Assembly: GCF_001513955.1 (NCBI RefSeq)
Contig: NZ_KQ948151.1
Location: forward strand, 183,479 to 247,478
Source of the DNA: Streptomyces pseudovenezuelae
GTDB lineage: Bacteria; Actinomycetota; Actinomycetes; Streptomycetales; Streptomycetaceae
Reading direction: 5' to 3'
DNA: 64,000 bases
Below the pieces are notes generated by a model. That model worked only from the letters and a program-made list of their open reading frames with translations. It searched no databases and was not told the DNA's origin. How positions within the stretch are numbered: position 1 is the stretch's first letter; each line of letters begins with the position of its first letter. This document shows, one piece after another, positions 16,839 to 26,518 of this stretch. A program made the translations under genes and the position numbers.

Positions 16839-18175
16839 TCGGCCGCTCCGGACATCACTGAGCCGGAAGCGACCCCGACGGCTCGTGCGGCCCGCCGTCG
16901 CAGCACCCGCGGTGCGGTCTCCCGCAAGCCGAAGGACAGCAGGACGACGGCGACGGCGCCCCCGCTGGAGATGAACATGGCGGTCTGAAGGCCCCAGACG
17001 TCCGACGCGCGCCCGGCGATCACCGGGGCGAGGAAGCCACCGGCCAGCTCGCCGACTCCCATGACCAGGCCCAGGGCAGTGGCCAACGCGCCACGGGGCA
17101 CCGTCTCGGCGGGGATCGTGGCCATGAACAGGGTGAAGCAGCCGAGCCCGGTGTAGGTCAGCACGATCAGCAGGCCCAGCGACACCGGATCGTCGACGTA
17201 CACGATCGCGAGCGGACACAGGGCCGCCGTCGCGGAGAAAGCGATCATGGTCGGCTTGCGGCCGATGCGGTCGGAGATGGCGGGGGTGAGAAACCCCCAC
17301 AGCACCCACCCCACGCCCAGGCAGGTCATCACACCGCTCATCGTGCCGGAGGAGAAGTCCTTGACCGTGAGCAGATACGTGGGAGTGAAGGTGACGATGA
17401 CGATGAACCAGGTGAGATAGCAGCACGCGGCCGCCATGCACACCACGATGTTGCGGTGCCCCAGCACCTCCCGCACCGTCGGCTTGGGGCCGGCCGCCGT
17501 CATGTCGACGGCCTCGGGATCGACGACCTGGGCTCGGCCCCCGGGCGGCACCTCCCTGACCGACCTGGCGATCCAGGCAGCGATGAGAAGGCCGGGCACG
17601 ATCGTCACGAGCAGGGCCGTCCGCCAGCCATGGAGCTCGGCGAGCCACACCACTGCGAGCGGGGCGACGATCCCGCCCATGAGGCCGGCCGACGAGCCCT
17701 GAAGCAGCCCCATGTTGAGGCCACGGCGGCCCTCCCGGGACGCCTCCACCATCAACGACTGCGCCAGCGGCAGTACGGCTCCCTCCGCCACGCCCATCAA
17801 GGCCCGGGCCGCGAGCAGACCGAGGAAGCCGGTCACCAGCCCGCCCGCCGCCGAGAAACAGGAGAACAGGACCACAGCGGTGATCAGAATCGGCTTGCGT
17901 CTGCCGAGTTTGTCCGCCAGCCGGCCGGCCACCAGCCCGGACAGCGCCCACGTGAGGGCCAGCACACCGGACAAGGTGCCCAGCTCCGTGTTGGACAGAT
18001 GGATTTCCTCGCTGATGAACGGGGCCAGGAACGGCAGAGCCTGGCGGTCGAAGAAGACGAATCCGAAGGCCAGGAAGAGGATCAGCAGCAGCCGGTTCTC
18101 ATAGCGGGCTGCCGCGCCTTCGGCGGCCTCTGGCGCCGCACCATCCAGCCGGACGCGGGTACGTATACGTGACAT
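16835..18175 (-). CDS. MFS transporter (ACS/aromatic-acid-type)
   Basis: A 446-residue, 12-span major facilitator in the cytoplasmic membrane. The loop-2 signature GRLADKLGRRKPILI is clear in the N half, and its counterpart SDRIGRKPTMI in the C half. Hydrophilic ends and the central loop (about 200-230) have normal size. Anion:cation symporters of this type import organic acids or aromatic compounds. It starts 30 bp after the cupin gene and overlaps the dehydrogenase by 4 nt, so the three act together. Confidence 0.88.
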   Translation of the reverse strand: MSRIRTRVRLDGAAPEAAEGAAARYENRLLLILFLAFGFVFFDRQALPFLAPFISEEIHLSNTELGTLSGVLALTWALSGLVAGRLADKLGRRKPILITAVVLFSCFSAAGGLVTGFLGLLAARALMGVAEGAVLPLAQSLMVEASREGRRGLNMGLLQGSSAGLMGGIVAPLAVVWLAELHGWRTALLVTIVPGLLIAAWIARSVREVPPGGRAQVVDPEAVDMTAAGPKPTVREVLGHRNIVVCMAAACCYLTWFIVIVTFTPTYLLTVKDFSSGTMSGVMTCLGVGWVLWGFLTPAISDRIGRKPTMIAFSATAALCPLAIVYVDDPVSLGLLIVLTYTGLGCFTLFMATIPAETVPRGALATALGLVMGVGELAGGFLAPVIAGRASDVWGLQTAMFISSGGAVAVVLLSFGLRETAPRVLRRRAARAVGVASGSVMSGAAE

Positions 18176-18205
18176 CGGAACCTCGTTCGCGCGCGAAGAC
18201 CGGTG

Positions 18206-18739
18206 TCACCGGAAGAGGGAGTTGACGTAGTCGGCACCGATGCCGACCTTGTCGTAGTGGTTGCGGCACAGCTCGATGTAGTCGTGGACATCGAAGTAGC
18301 CGATGGTTCCGCCGTCCTCGTCCAGCCAGATCAACGGCCCCTTGACGATGAAGAACGCCTTCATCGGCTCGTCGCTTTCGTAGGCCACCAGCGTGTGCCC
18401 CTCACCGGGGGCCTCGTAGACGAAGTCACCGGCCTGAGCGGTCCAAGGCCGTTCCAGATATCCCCACTTGCCGGAGATCGTGTAGGCGAACACCTCGTGC
18501 GGGTGGTAGTGCCGGTTGACGAGACCTGCCTCCTTGGCGCAGAGGATGTCGGCCCAGGAGTTGTCCTTGACGTTGATCCACAGCGGACGTGATCCGACCG
18601 TCTCGCTGAGCGGCGCGTAGTACCGGTCGTCGTCGGTGGCCACCTGGGACAGGTAGACCTCGGGCTGCGCGTCGGGCTTCACCGAGTCGGTGATCGGCTT
18701 GAGGCCCTTCCAGAATTCCGACCTGGCTTCCTCGGGCAT
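18206..18739 (-). CDS. cupin dioxygenase, 2,4'-dihydroxyacetophenone dioxygenase-like
   Basis: A 177-residue single-cupin protein. The metal-binding motif region reads NRHYHPHEVFAYTISG (about 98-113), with the second motif in APGEGHTLVAYES. This resembles 2,4'-dihydroxyacetophenone dioxygenases, iron enzymes that cleave an aromatic alpha-hydroxyketone to a benzoate and formate; the exact substrate here is inferred only. GGAG in aaaaggagccgcaac fixes the ATG at 18739. It is first in the operon with the MFS importer and alcohol dehydrogenase, fitting a small aromatic or hydroxyketone degradation pathway, with the broken AraC gene downstream as former regulator. Confidence 0.75.
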   Translation of the reverse strand: MPEEARSEFWKGLKPITDSVKPDAQPEVYLSQVATDDDRYYAPLSETVGSRPLWINVKDNSWADILCAKEAGLVNRHYHPHEVFAYTISGKWGYLERPWTAQAGDFVYEAPGEGHTLVAYESDEPMKAFFIVKGPLIWLDEDGGTIGYFDVHDYIELCRNHYDKVGIGADYVNSLFR

Positions 18740-19126
18740 GTTGCGGCTCCTTTTCGTCGAGGTGGCCGACAGTGAACCGCGAGAGCCGAGCGCGGGTCTT
18801 TCCCCTGGGAGACATGAGGGATTGCCTGTTTGGGACATGTCCGCGCCGCATGCGTCGCTCCGGCGGCGCTTGCCGCTGAGCGATCTTGGTGACGGGCCCG
18901 GTCACCGCCACGGCAAACGAAGGACGGGGTCTGCTTGGATACGCCGGGTTCACCATGCCGGACGCGCTGAGGCGTTGAGGCGTGCTGAAGCGGAGGCCGA
19001 AGCCACTCAAGCGTACGAGGAGCGCGGTCGGCGAGCGGGGCGCAGCAGGCTTCGTTCGGTGAGCAGCTCAGCCACCGGAGCGTCGCGACGGGATACGAGC
19101 GGACACGAATCAGGTACCGCTCCTCT
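18740..19126. other. operon promoter region / gap
   Basis: About 390 bp upstream of the cupin operon. No gene is supported. The operon promoter must lie here, but no motif is clear by eye. Confidence 0.3.
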
Positions 19127-19501
19127 GTGGGAACGTACTCGGACTCGCTCTCCAAGCCACGTAGCCACGTACGAGCGGGTGACTTCGTCTGGCGCGGCGT
19201 GCTGGCGGACGCGCTGCCTCTGTCCAGCGCCACAGCGGTCTGGACGGCCCGCTCCCCCCGGCACCGGGATGACCGCCGAGTTCCCGCTGCCGATCCGGAC
19301 GACGTCCCGCTGGGAGCGCGCGTGGAGTGCGACCGGGTCGACGACGGCAAGGTTGACTTCTCTCACCAACACGGTCGGCACGAAGTGACCGTGCGGGTAC
19401 TGACCGGCCGTGTCGGACTGCTGCTGTGGATCTCGAGCGCACTGTCGCAGTCACCGGCCATCCGGGATGCTCCCGCCGCAAAGGCCCCGGAGGAGCCGTG
19501 A
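19127..19501 (+). CDS. low-confidence hypothetical protein
   Basis: A 124-codon frame with fair GC3 bias in its second half (DDVPLGARVECDRVDDGKVD then VRVLTGRVGLLLWIS) but no clear ribosome site and no recognisable domain. Overlapping frames on the other strand are also long, so this may be chance. Positions 19502-19794 hold nothing else I can support. Confidence 0.25.
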   Translation: MGTYSDSLSKPRSHVRAGDFVWRGVLADALPLSSATAVWTARSPRHRDDRRVPAADPDDVPLGARVECDRVDDGKVDFSHQHGRHEVTVRVLTGRVGLLLWISSALSQSPAIRDAPAAKAPEEP

Positions 19502-19794
19502 ACCCTGCCGCAAGCGACAGCGGAGAAAACTGAGAAGTCAAGGGAGACCCTTCACAGGGCGGCTCCGACATCAGGAGTTGGTGTCAGCCGGCGGCTACGG
19601 AGGTGGACTTGATGATCTGAATGCGGGCAGCGACCTCAGAAGCAGCTTGAGCTGCTGCGGGACCGCGTCCTGTCGTTGCCGGACATGCTCGGATGTCATC
19701 CGCACGGATTGCTCTTACAGACTGTAAGTACTTCCGGTGCAGAAAGGGACGTAAGCCGATGCCGTCCGAACATGTAAGGAGGTGCGTGTCCACG

Positions 19795-20946
19795 TCAAAT
19801 GTTGGCTTGACAGGCGGCTCGTGCCAGGGTCTGCATGTCATAACCCGCGGAGTTCTTGGACTGCCTTACGGGATTCTCTCCGCTGGCAATGTCGAAGGTG
19901 GCGACTGCCGCAGTGCTGACATCGGCTGGAAGGTTGTCAGCAATGCACGGGATCGCCATCACCACGACGCTGGCCTTGGCGGCCGACCCTCCTGGTCGCT
20001 GCGTTGACAGTCTGGGCAGCAGCGACTTGCTGTAAGTCCAGGTCACTGACTTGGTGTTGCCTCGCTGCGACGGCACAGCTCCGGGGTTCTGGGCGGCAGG
20101 GAGTGAAGGGTCGTAAATCGGCAGATAAGACCCGGGCTCCCGGAAGCCCTGACCAGGTGGGAGCCACACGGCAAAGCCGATGTTCACGGCATGGTCCGCC
20201 GTGGCCGTCAAAGCCTGCCGAGCCGAATCGAACTCCTTCAGCTTGGCTCGGGAAGGCGCACGGTAAGAGCTGGGGCAGTTTGCGGGTGGCGCTAGCGGCA
20301 GATCCTCGTAATTCGACTCAGGGATCACATACGCGTCGGAGATGAACTGCGGCTCACTGGTCTCACCGGAGAGGTACTTGGCGAAGGAGGATTTCCAACC
20401 GGTCGGCTGCTTTGCGACGCGCAACCATCTGCTGGTGAACCACTGTTGTTGGTCGGATGATCCCGAACTGTCCAGGATCGGGTCGCCGATACAGTATTCA
20501 GAGAAACCTATAGAGCAGTCAGCCGAGAATCTGCCGTTCGCGGGGTAATGTCGCGCAGGGCCGCTTCTACTGTTGTTGCCGAACTCTCCGGCGGTAATCC
20601 CTATGTAGTTTGCTTTGAGGGTACGCGAGCCGGTACACGAAGGTTTGGAGAGGCCCACTTTATCTGCGGGAACAAAGAGATTAACTGCCGAGATGAGTAA
20701 GAGCACCGAGCCGGCGATCGCAGTGAGGAGCCCCGCCCGATCGACGAGTGACTCGCCCGAACTCGGAGCTGTCCTGGCGACGATCGCGGCGACCACGCCG
20801 ATCCCGAAGCTGGCGACGATGCCGTCCACGCGTGAGACTTGGGTGCCGCCGTAAAGGATTCCCTGGTGCACAAAATATATGCGTGCTGCCAAGGCGACGA
20901 CTGCCAGAAAAAGCAGGGAAACCAAGACTGCAGGATTTTTCAGCAC
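19795..20946 (-). CDS. membrane protein of unknown function
   Basis: 383 residues from GTG 20946, preceded by a GGGGGG ribosome site. Three hydrophobic spans occupy the first 110 residues (PAVLVSLLFLAVVALAARIY; GIVASFGIGVVAAIVA; AGLLTAIAGSVLLLISAVNL). An extracytoplasmic domain of about 270 residues follows, with scattered Cys (NCPSSYR, PCIAD, ACQANI) that may form disulfides. Codon use is less GC-biased than in neighbouring genes (aaa, att and ttt are used), suggesting transfer. I recognise no family. It stands alone between a poorly coding stretch and an IS remnant. Confidence 0.7.
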   Translation of the reverse strand: MLKNPAVLVSLLFLAVVALAARIYFVHQGILYGGTQVSRVDGIVASFGIGVVAAIVARTAPSSGESLVDRAGLLTAIAGSVLLLISAVNLFVPADKVGLSKPSCTGSRTLKANYIGITAGEFGNNSRSGPARHYPANGRFSADCSIGFSEYCIGDPILDSSGSSDQQQWFTSRWLRVAKQPTGWKSSFAKYLSGETSEPQFISDAYVIPESNYEDLPLAPPANCPSSYRAPSRAKLKEFDSARQALTATADHAVNIGFAVWLPPGQGFREPGSYLPIYDPSLPAAQNPGAVPSQRGNTKSVTWTYSKSLLPRLSTQRPGGSAAKASVVVMAIPCIADNLPADVSTAAVATFDIASGENPVRQSKNSAGYDMQTLARAACQANI

Positions 20947-21152
20947 AGTGCCCCCCACTGGAAATAACCCGTGGCTCAGGATAGCCCCGCAGAGTGGCGA
21001 CCGGGGGCTGCAAACAGAAACCAACAGCATGAGCACACGGAACTCTTTCAGAGCGGCCTCTGATCGGGTGACGGGCGAGTGTCCCGCAACGCACGAGACT
21101 CCTGTGCCGTTGAGAGAGGTGTTCGACGTCTCAACTCAGCAGCGCAGGAGCC

Positions 21153-21314
21153 TCGTTGGTTCCCTATCCTGGCTCACTCGACCTCCCTCACGTCCTCGCC
21201 GAGTGGGTAACCATGCTCATCGTCACCGGTGAGGGTGACCGCCGCTGCAAGCTCCCGCCCCATCAGCGTGCTCTCGTCGCCTTGATCCATACCGTGACAG
21301 TCTGCGCCGACTGA
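21153..21314 (+). pseudogene. IS5-type transposase N-terminal remnant
   Basis: A 53-codon frame reading PGSLDLPHVLAEWVTMLIV followed by GEGDRRCKLPPHQRALVAL. This matches the start of Streptomyces transposases with an N-terminal HTH and DDE_Tnp_4 core as I recall them. It ends in a stop after ALIHTVTVCAD, so only the N-terminus remains. It lies directly before the P450 start and may have brought its present upstream sequence. Confidence 0.55.
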
Positions 21315-21340
21315 CACGGCGACAGTCGACCTTGGAGCCG

Positions 21341-22521
21341 ATGATGCCCTCCACGACCCTGCCCTCAAGCGACCTCGACCTCTTCGCCACGGACACACTT
21401 CTCGATCCGTATCCGGTGTATACGCGTCTGCGGGAGGCGGGGCCCGTGGTGCGGCTCAGCCGGTACGACGCGTGGGCGTTGCCGCGCCACGAGCAGGTCA
21501 GCGCCGCGTTGCGTGATCACGAGACGTTCAGCTCCGCGTCCGGAGTGGGCTTCGCGGAAGGGCTGAACGAGCTCATGGCCGGCGGCGTGCTGGCATCCGA
21601 CCCGCCGCACCACAGCACCCTGCGTGTCATCCTCTCCCGCATGCTGATGCCGCGGTCGCTGCGGGACCTCGGCCCCTCGGTGACCGCCGTGGCGGAAGAG
21701 ATCGTCGACCGCTTGGCGGACGGGGGCAGTTCGACGCGGTGTCCGACCTCGCCGAAGCGTTCACTCCGAGGTTCGTCGCCGATCTCATCGGTCTTCCCGA
21801 GGAGGGCCGCAGCCGGATCCTGGAGTTCGGCGCCGCCACCTTCGACGGCCTGGGCCCGTTCGGCGAGCGGACGCCTGACGCGTTGCGACAGCAGAAGACT
21901 CTGCTGGACTACGTCAGTACGACCGCCGCCAGGGACCGGCTCGCCGAAGGAGGGCTCGGCGCACGCGTCTGGGAGGCGGTCGACGCGGGCGACATCGACG
22001 AGGCCGCCGCGATCACCCTCATGATGGCCTTCCTCGTCACCGGTATGGACACCACGATCCTCTCGCTGGCCGCAGCCGTCCGACTGTTCGCCGAACACCC
22101 CGCCCAGTGGGACGCGCTGCGGTCCGACCCGTCGCTGGTGCCCGCCGCCTACCTTGAGGTCCTGCGCATCGCGTCTCCGGTCACCGTGTTCAGCAGGGTC
22201 ACCACGAGGGACTGGGAGTGCGACGGCGTGACCATCCCAGCGGGCGATCGTGTGGCCGTCATGTTCGCCTCCGCCAACCGCGACGAACGCAAGTGGGGCG
22301 ACCCTGAACGGTTCGACATCACCCGGAACCCCGCCGATCACCTGACCTTCGGCGTCGGTATCCACGCCTGCGTGGGCCAGAACCTGGCCAAGCTGGAGGC
22401 ACAGGCCCTCCTGACCGCACTGCTCGCAAGGATGCGCCGGTTCGAGATCGGCGAGCCCGAGTTCGTCGTGAACAACACCCTGCACGGGCTGAGCAAGCTC
22501 CCCTGCCGGATCGTCACCTGA
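21341..22521 (+). pseudogene. cytochrome P450, single-base frameshift
   Basis: A bacterial class I P450 of about 393 residues in two frames. The first (to about 21728) has LFATDTLLDPYPVYTRLREA and ASDPPHHSTLRVILSRML. It must shift at gacgggggcag (21719-21729), where one extra G would restore DGGQFDAVSDLAEAF. The second frame has the I-helix AFLVTGMDTTILSLA, the ExxR motif (EVLR) and the heme loop FGVGIHACVGQNLA with its Cys ligand. ATG 21341 and 21344 follow TTGGAG closely. All catalytic motifs are intact apart from the slip. No ferredoxin gene is adjacent; substrate unknown. Confidence 0.85.
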
Positions 22522-22680
22522 GCGAGCCACCACAACTCGGCCTGCAGCGCGGGCATGACCCGCCGCTTCATCACCCTCGGACCCGCCTGGCGCCACCAGC
22601 TCGGGCCGGCCGCGTGAATGTCACCGAACCCCTGCGGGCACCCCCGGCACGACCTCCATCAGGGGCGGACCGAGGTCCTC
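22522..22680. other. short gap
   Basis: No supported feature between the P450 and the regulator remnant. Confidence 0.3.
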
Positions 22681-22890
22681 TCAGCGCGGTGGCAGGAGCC
22701 ACAGTCGGGGTCTGACCCCGGCGATCGGGCCGCAGAGGGCTTCCGCAGCGGGCAAGTTCAGCGGTGTGGTCGGACCCGCCCACCGGACGCTCCCACCGCT
22801 GTGGACGCGGCTGCCGCAATAGGTGGAAAGGGCGCTGACGATTCCGAGGCCGCGGCCGTGCACCTTTTCGACCTCGCCGACACGATCATC
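22681..22890 (-). pseudogene. possible HATPase (anti-sigma-type) C-terminal remnant
   Basis: On the minus strand a frame reads VGEVEKVHGRGLGIVSALST and then VRWAGPTTPLN. The GRGLGIVSAL segment resembles the G2 box of small ATP-binding regulatory proteins (SpoIIAB/RsbW-like) common in Streptomyces. No N-terminal half is found. Weak evidence. Confidence 0.3.
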
Positions 22891-22973
22891 ACCGTGCGCT
22901 GTCCGATCCGGCAGGCATGGACCACACACCGCTGGGACACCCGTCCTCGACGCTCGACGCCGCCCATCACTGA

Positions 22974-23690
22974 TCACCAGGGCACGGGTGTTCCGTCCCA
23001 GGAGAAGAAGCCACCGGTGGGGCCGTCGTCCGGCAGCAGGGCCAGGCGGAGGGCACCCTGCGCGGCCTCGGCCGGGTCGCCGCCGGCAGCGGCGGCCCGG
23101 GGGTTGAGATCGGTGGCCCGCAGGCCGGGGGCGAGCGCGTTGACCTTGAAGCCGTCCTCGGCCAGCGTCTGGGCATAGAAGACGGTGAGGGCGTTGAGGG
23201 CGGCCTTCGACGACCGGTAGGCGGCGCCACCGCCGCTTCCCGGGGTGAACTGGGGGTTGGGCGTGGTGCTCCAGGTCAGCGACGCCGTACCACTGGAGAT
23301 GTTGACTATGCGCGGGCGCGGGGACCGGCGCAGGGCGGGCAGGAAGGCATTGGTCACCGCCACCACCCCGAACACATTGGTCTCGTATGTGCGCCGGTAC
23401 TCCTCGACGCCGGTGTCGGCCGGCGGGGCGAGTGACGGCGAGATGCCGGCGTTGTTGACCAGTACGTCCAGGCGGTCCAGCTGGGCCGCGGCCTGTGCGA
23501 CACCGTCGGGATCTGTCACGTCGAGGACCAGCGGACGTGCCCCGGCTCCGATCTCCTCGACGGCCCGCTGCCCGCGCCCGGGGTCGCGGGAGCCCACGTA
23601 CACGGTGAGGCCCTCGGCGGCGAGCAGCCGGGCGATATGCTTGCCGATGCCCTTGTTGGCACCGGTGACCAGAGCTGTGCGTTCGTTCAT
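22974..23690 (-). CDS. SDR-family oxidoreductase
   Basis: A 238-residue classical short-chain dehydrogenase. The NADP-binding loop is VTGANKGIG (residues 8-16), with VNNAG near 82 and the catalytic Ser in NISSGTAS near 133. Tyr and Lys are in YRSSK near 156-160, and PG in LAPGLRATD closes the active site. The ATG at 23690 gives the standard N-terminus (MNERTALVTGAN). It is transcribed divergently from the XRE regulator at 23762 with 71 bp between; this arrangement is frequent in Streptomyces and points to direct control. Confidence 0.92.
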   Translation of the reverse strand: MNERTALVTGANKGIGKHIARLLAAEGLTVYVGSRDPGRGQRAVEEIGAGARPLVLDVTDPDGVAQAAAQLDRLDVLVNNAGISPSLAPPADTGVEEYRRTYETNVFGVVAVTNAFLPALRRSPRPRIVNISSGTASLTWSTTPNPQFTPGSGGGAAYRSSKAALNALTVFYAQTLAEDGFKVNALAPGLRATDLNPRAAAAGGDPAEAAQGALRLALLPDDGPTGGFFSWDGTPVPW

Positions 23691-23761
23691 GGCGACCACA
23701 CTTCCCTGGCCGTGAGTGCCCTGCCAGGGACAGCCTGTACCAGGCAGCCTGAGGAGGTGAC

Positions 23762-24577
23762 ATGGCGCGGCAGGAGCTGGCCCACTACCTGCGGGACCGC
23801 CGGGCGGCCCTGCGTCCGCACGAGCTCGGCTTCGCGGCGACGGGCACCGACCGCCGCACACCGGGTCTGCGCCGCGAAGAGGTGGCGGAGCTCGCCCACA
23901 TGTCGGTCGACTACTACACGCGGCTGGAGCAGGCCCGGGGGCCGCGGCCATCGGCCCGGATCCTGGAGGCGCTGGCCCGCGCGCTGCGGCTCACGCCGGC
24001 CGAGCGCAGCCATCTGTTCCGCCTGGCGGGTTCGAGCGCGCCGCCTGGCATCAGCGCCGTGCGGCGGGTGCGCCCGCACGTGGCCCGGATGCTGGAGCGG
24101 CTGCCGGAGACCGGTGCCATCGTCACTGACGCGGCGTACGACGTCGTCGCCTGGAACCCCCTGGCCCGGGCACTGCTCGGTGCCGACCGTGGAGGCGGGA
24201 CGACGAACCTGGCCCGACGGCGCTTCCTGGGCCACGGGCGGATGTACGGGAGCTCCAGCGCCGAGGAATTCGGGCACATCGTGGTGGCGCGGCTGCGCCG
24301 GGCCGCGGACCGCTACCCGCATGACCCGCAGCTGGCCGCGCTGCTGGCCGAACTGCACGCCGGCAGTGAGGAGTTCCGGCAGATCTGGGAGACGCGTCCG
24401 GTCCACGCACCCGGGCATCGCACCAAGACCCTTGATCATCCGGAGGCCGGTGCGCTGCGGCTGAACTGCGACGTCCTGCTCGTGCCCGAGGACGACCAGG
24501 AAGTCGTCCTGATGACGGCCGACCCCGGATCACCCGCCGTACGGGCCCTGCGCAGGCTGGCGACGCAGGCGGCCTGA
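23762..24577 (+). CDS. XRE-family regulator with MmyB-like ligand domain
   Basis: 271 residues. The N-terminal HTH is preceded by LAHYLRDRRAALRPHELGF and contains RTPGLRREEVAELAHMSVDYYTRLEQARG (about 31-60), the hallmark of MmyB-type regulators. From about 100 a PAS-like MmyB domain follows (YDVVAWNPLARALLG; RFLGHGRMYGS; later LNCDVLLVPEDDQEVVLMTADPGS), which binds fatty-acid-like ligands in the family prototype. The GAGG upstream of ATG 23762 is a good ribosome site. It is divergent from the SDR gene, its probable target. Confidence 0.9.
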   Translation: MARQELAHYLRDRRAALRPHELGFAATGTDRRTPGLRREEVAELAHMSVDYYTRLEQARGPRPSARILEALARALRLTPAERSHLFRLAGSSAPPGISAVRRVRPHVARMLERLPETGAIVTDAAYDVVAWNPLARALLGADRGGGTTNLARRRFLGHGRMYGSSSAEEFGHIVVARLRRAADRYPHDPQLAALLAELHAGSEEFRQIWETRPVHAPGHRTKTLDHPEAGALRLNCDVLLVPEDDQEVVLMTADPGSPAVRALRRLATQAA

Positions 24578-24978
24578 AACGAAGGATGCGTCGCAGTGCC
24601 GCACACCGGACGGCGCAGCCCATCGTGCGGCAGGCCGCCGGCTCGGAGGCGACACGCTTCGGGAGACCTGGGGCACCGTGGAGGAGCCGAGCAAGGCGCG
24701 GGGCGACGAGGTTCACCTGGCGGTACGAGGCGTACGGCATTCTGATCGGCGCCGGTGACGGCCTCGCACCGGACCGGATCCGCGCGGCAACGCGGCCGGC
24801 CGCCCGGACATGCGAGCGGCCGGGGGCGATGCCCTCTTGTCTCCAGGGAGAGCCACGCGCCGGCAGGAGCATGGTGACAGGCGCAGTTGGGTTCCCGCGT
24901 GAGCGAACAACTGGTGGGTGTCGAGGCAGTTGACGAATCAGCGCGCCTCGCTCCAGCCGGCTGCCGTGCTCCGGCGCC
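24578..24978. other. non-coding gap
   Basis: About 400 bp between convergent genes, without a supported gene or a clear terminator. Confidence 0.35.
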
Positions 24979-26397
24979 TCAGACCACCATCCACTGCTGG
25001 TTGACGCCGGAGGTGCAGGCCGCCTGGTCCAGGGGGGCGCCGTTGGCTGTGGAAGCGCCGGCGACTTCGAGGCACTTGCCGCTGTTGACATTGGTGAAGG
25101 TGACGTAGCCTCCGATCACAGCCGTCCTGGTCCACAGCTGATGCGGGGCGCCGGTGCATGTCGACTGGACGGCCACCGCCCCGTCGGCGGTGGAGGCACC
25201 GGAGATCTGCAGGCATTTGCCGCTGTTGACGTTCACGAGCCGGTAGTTGGAGCCGACGGCGGTGGGCACCCACTGCTGGTTGGCCCCGGAGTTGCAGTTG
25301 CCGGAGTTGACCGCTGCGCCGTCCGCGGTGCTCAGGGACCAGACGTCCGCGCACTTGGCGCTGTTGCGGTTCAGCAGGTGGTTGTTCGCGGCGCCCAGCG
25401 GGCCGGCCATCACGGGCCAGCCGCCCGCGAAGGTGACCTGGCGGATGTCGAGGGTCTCCTGACCGGAGTTGTCGGCGTCGTAGTAGTGGTAGGCGAGGAA
25501 CTTGGACGTGCCGTCGTCGTAGGCGTCGGCGCCGCCGGCGGCCACCTTGGGATAGGCACCGGTGAGGACGGTGGTCCCGCCGCCGGAGGCCATGTCCGTG
25601 CCGTTCTGGTCGAGGTAGGGGCCGGTGATGCTGGTGGAGCGGCCGACCACGGTGTAGTAGGTGCTGTTGGTCCCGCTGCAGCACAGGCCCTTCGACCCGA
25701 ACAGGTAGTAGTAGCCGCCGTTGAGGATGATCGTCGGGTTCTCGATGCCTACGGCGATGTGCCAGAGGTTGTTGTCGGTGGTGGACAGCTTTCCGGTGGA
25801 CTGGTCCAGGACGTGCATGTAGGTGCCGCTGCCGGTCCAGGAGCCCCAGGAGATGTAGAGCCGGCCGTCGGGGCCCCAGTCGACGTTGGGGTCGATCGGG
25901 TAGTTGACGTCCGTGACCATGCCCTGGTCGGTCCAGGGACCCTCGATGTTCGTGGCCGTGGCGAGGCCCATCACGGCGTAGTTCGTGCCCCAGAGCGAAC
26001 CGGCGTAGTACAGGTGGTAGGTGCCGTTGAAGTACTTGATGTCCGGCGCCCAGATGTTCGGCGGGGTCGAGCCGAGCTTGGCGGTGATCCAGGACGGGGT
26101 CGACTCCCAGACGTTGCCGACCTTGGTCCAGCCGGACGCGGCGGTGCCGCCGCACGTCTTGCGGATGGTGATGGACCCGCTCGGGTTGAGGGAGTCGTGC
26201 TCGAACCCGGTGGAGAAGCCGTAGTAGCAGCTGCCTGCCTTGATGACGCTGGGGTCGTGCATGCGCAGATCACCGCTGAGAGCCTGTGCGGGCGAGGCGG
26301 TGACAAGGCCTACAACGGTCAGCAGTGCGGCCACGATCGTGGCGAGGACGGGACGCCGCCTGTGCAACCTGCCTGTGCCGGGGTGCTGGTTGGTCAC
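24979..26397 (-). CDS. secreted GH43 arabinan endo-1,5-alpha-L-arabinanase-like enzyme with ricin-B domain
   Basis: 472 residues. A signal peptide (LHRRRPVLATIVAALL ... ASPAQA, 1-39) precedes a five-bladed GH43 propeller with general base Asp48 (MHDPS), Asp169 (PIDPNVDW) and acid Glu219 (GIENPT). A ricin-B/CBM13 lectin domain follows from about 345, with three repeats ending in NQQW, HQLW and NQQW. It cuts the arabinan side chains of pectin outside the cell, the lectin tethering it to polysaccharide. It lies 122 bp after the rhamnosidase operon on the same strand with its own likely promoter; no LacI-type operator is visible directly upstream. Confidence 0.92.
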   Translation of the reverse strand: MTNQHPGTGRLHRRRPVLATIVAALLTVVGLVTASPAQALSGDLRMHDPSVIKAGSCYYGFSTGFEHDSLNPSGSITIRKTCGGTAASGWTKVGNVWESTPSWITAKLGSTPPNIWAPDIKYFNGTYHLYYAGSLWGTNYAVMGLATATNIEGPWTDQGMVTDVNYPIDPNVDWGPDGRLYISWGSWTGSGTYMHVLDQSTGKLSTTDNNLWHIAVGIENPTIILNGGYYYLFGSKGLCCSGTNSTYYTVVGRSTSITGPYLDQNGTDMASGGGTTVLTGAYPKVAAGGADAYDDGTSKFLAYHYYDADNSGQETLDIRQVTFAGGWPVMAGPLGAANNHLLNRNSAKCADVWSLSTADGAAVNSGNCNSGANQQWVPTAVGSNYRLVNVNSGKCLQISGASTADGAVAVQSTCTGAPHQLWTRTAVIGGYVTFTNVNSGKCLEVAGASTANGAPLDQAACTSGVNQQWMVV

Positions 26398-26518
26398 GCG
26401 AGACTCCTTTGTGTCGCTGTTACTGGTGGCCCGAACGTGCGGTTCGCGTTGGGGCTTCGACTGGGGTCGGCCCGATGTGTCTCGTGGACGGCGGATCCGG
26501 AGCGTGCCCGGATGGCCA

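Noticed and set aside
22618..23178. 186-codon plus-strand frame
   Set aside because: Overlaps the SDR gene end antisense and lacks motifs. The better reading of 22681-22890 is a minus-strand remnant.
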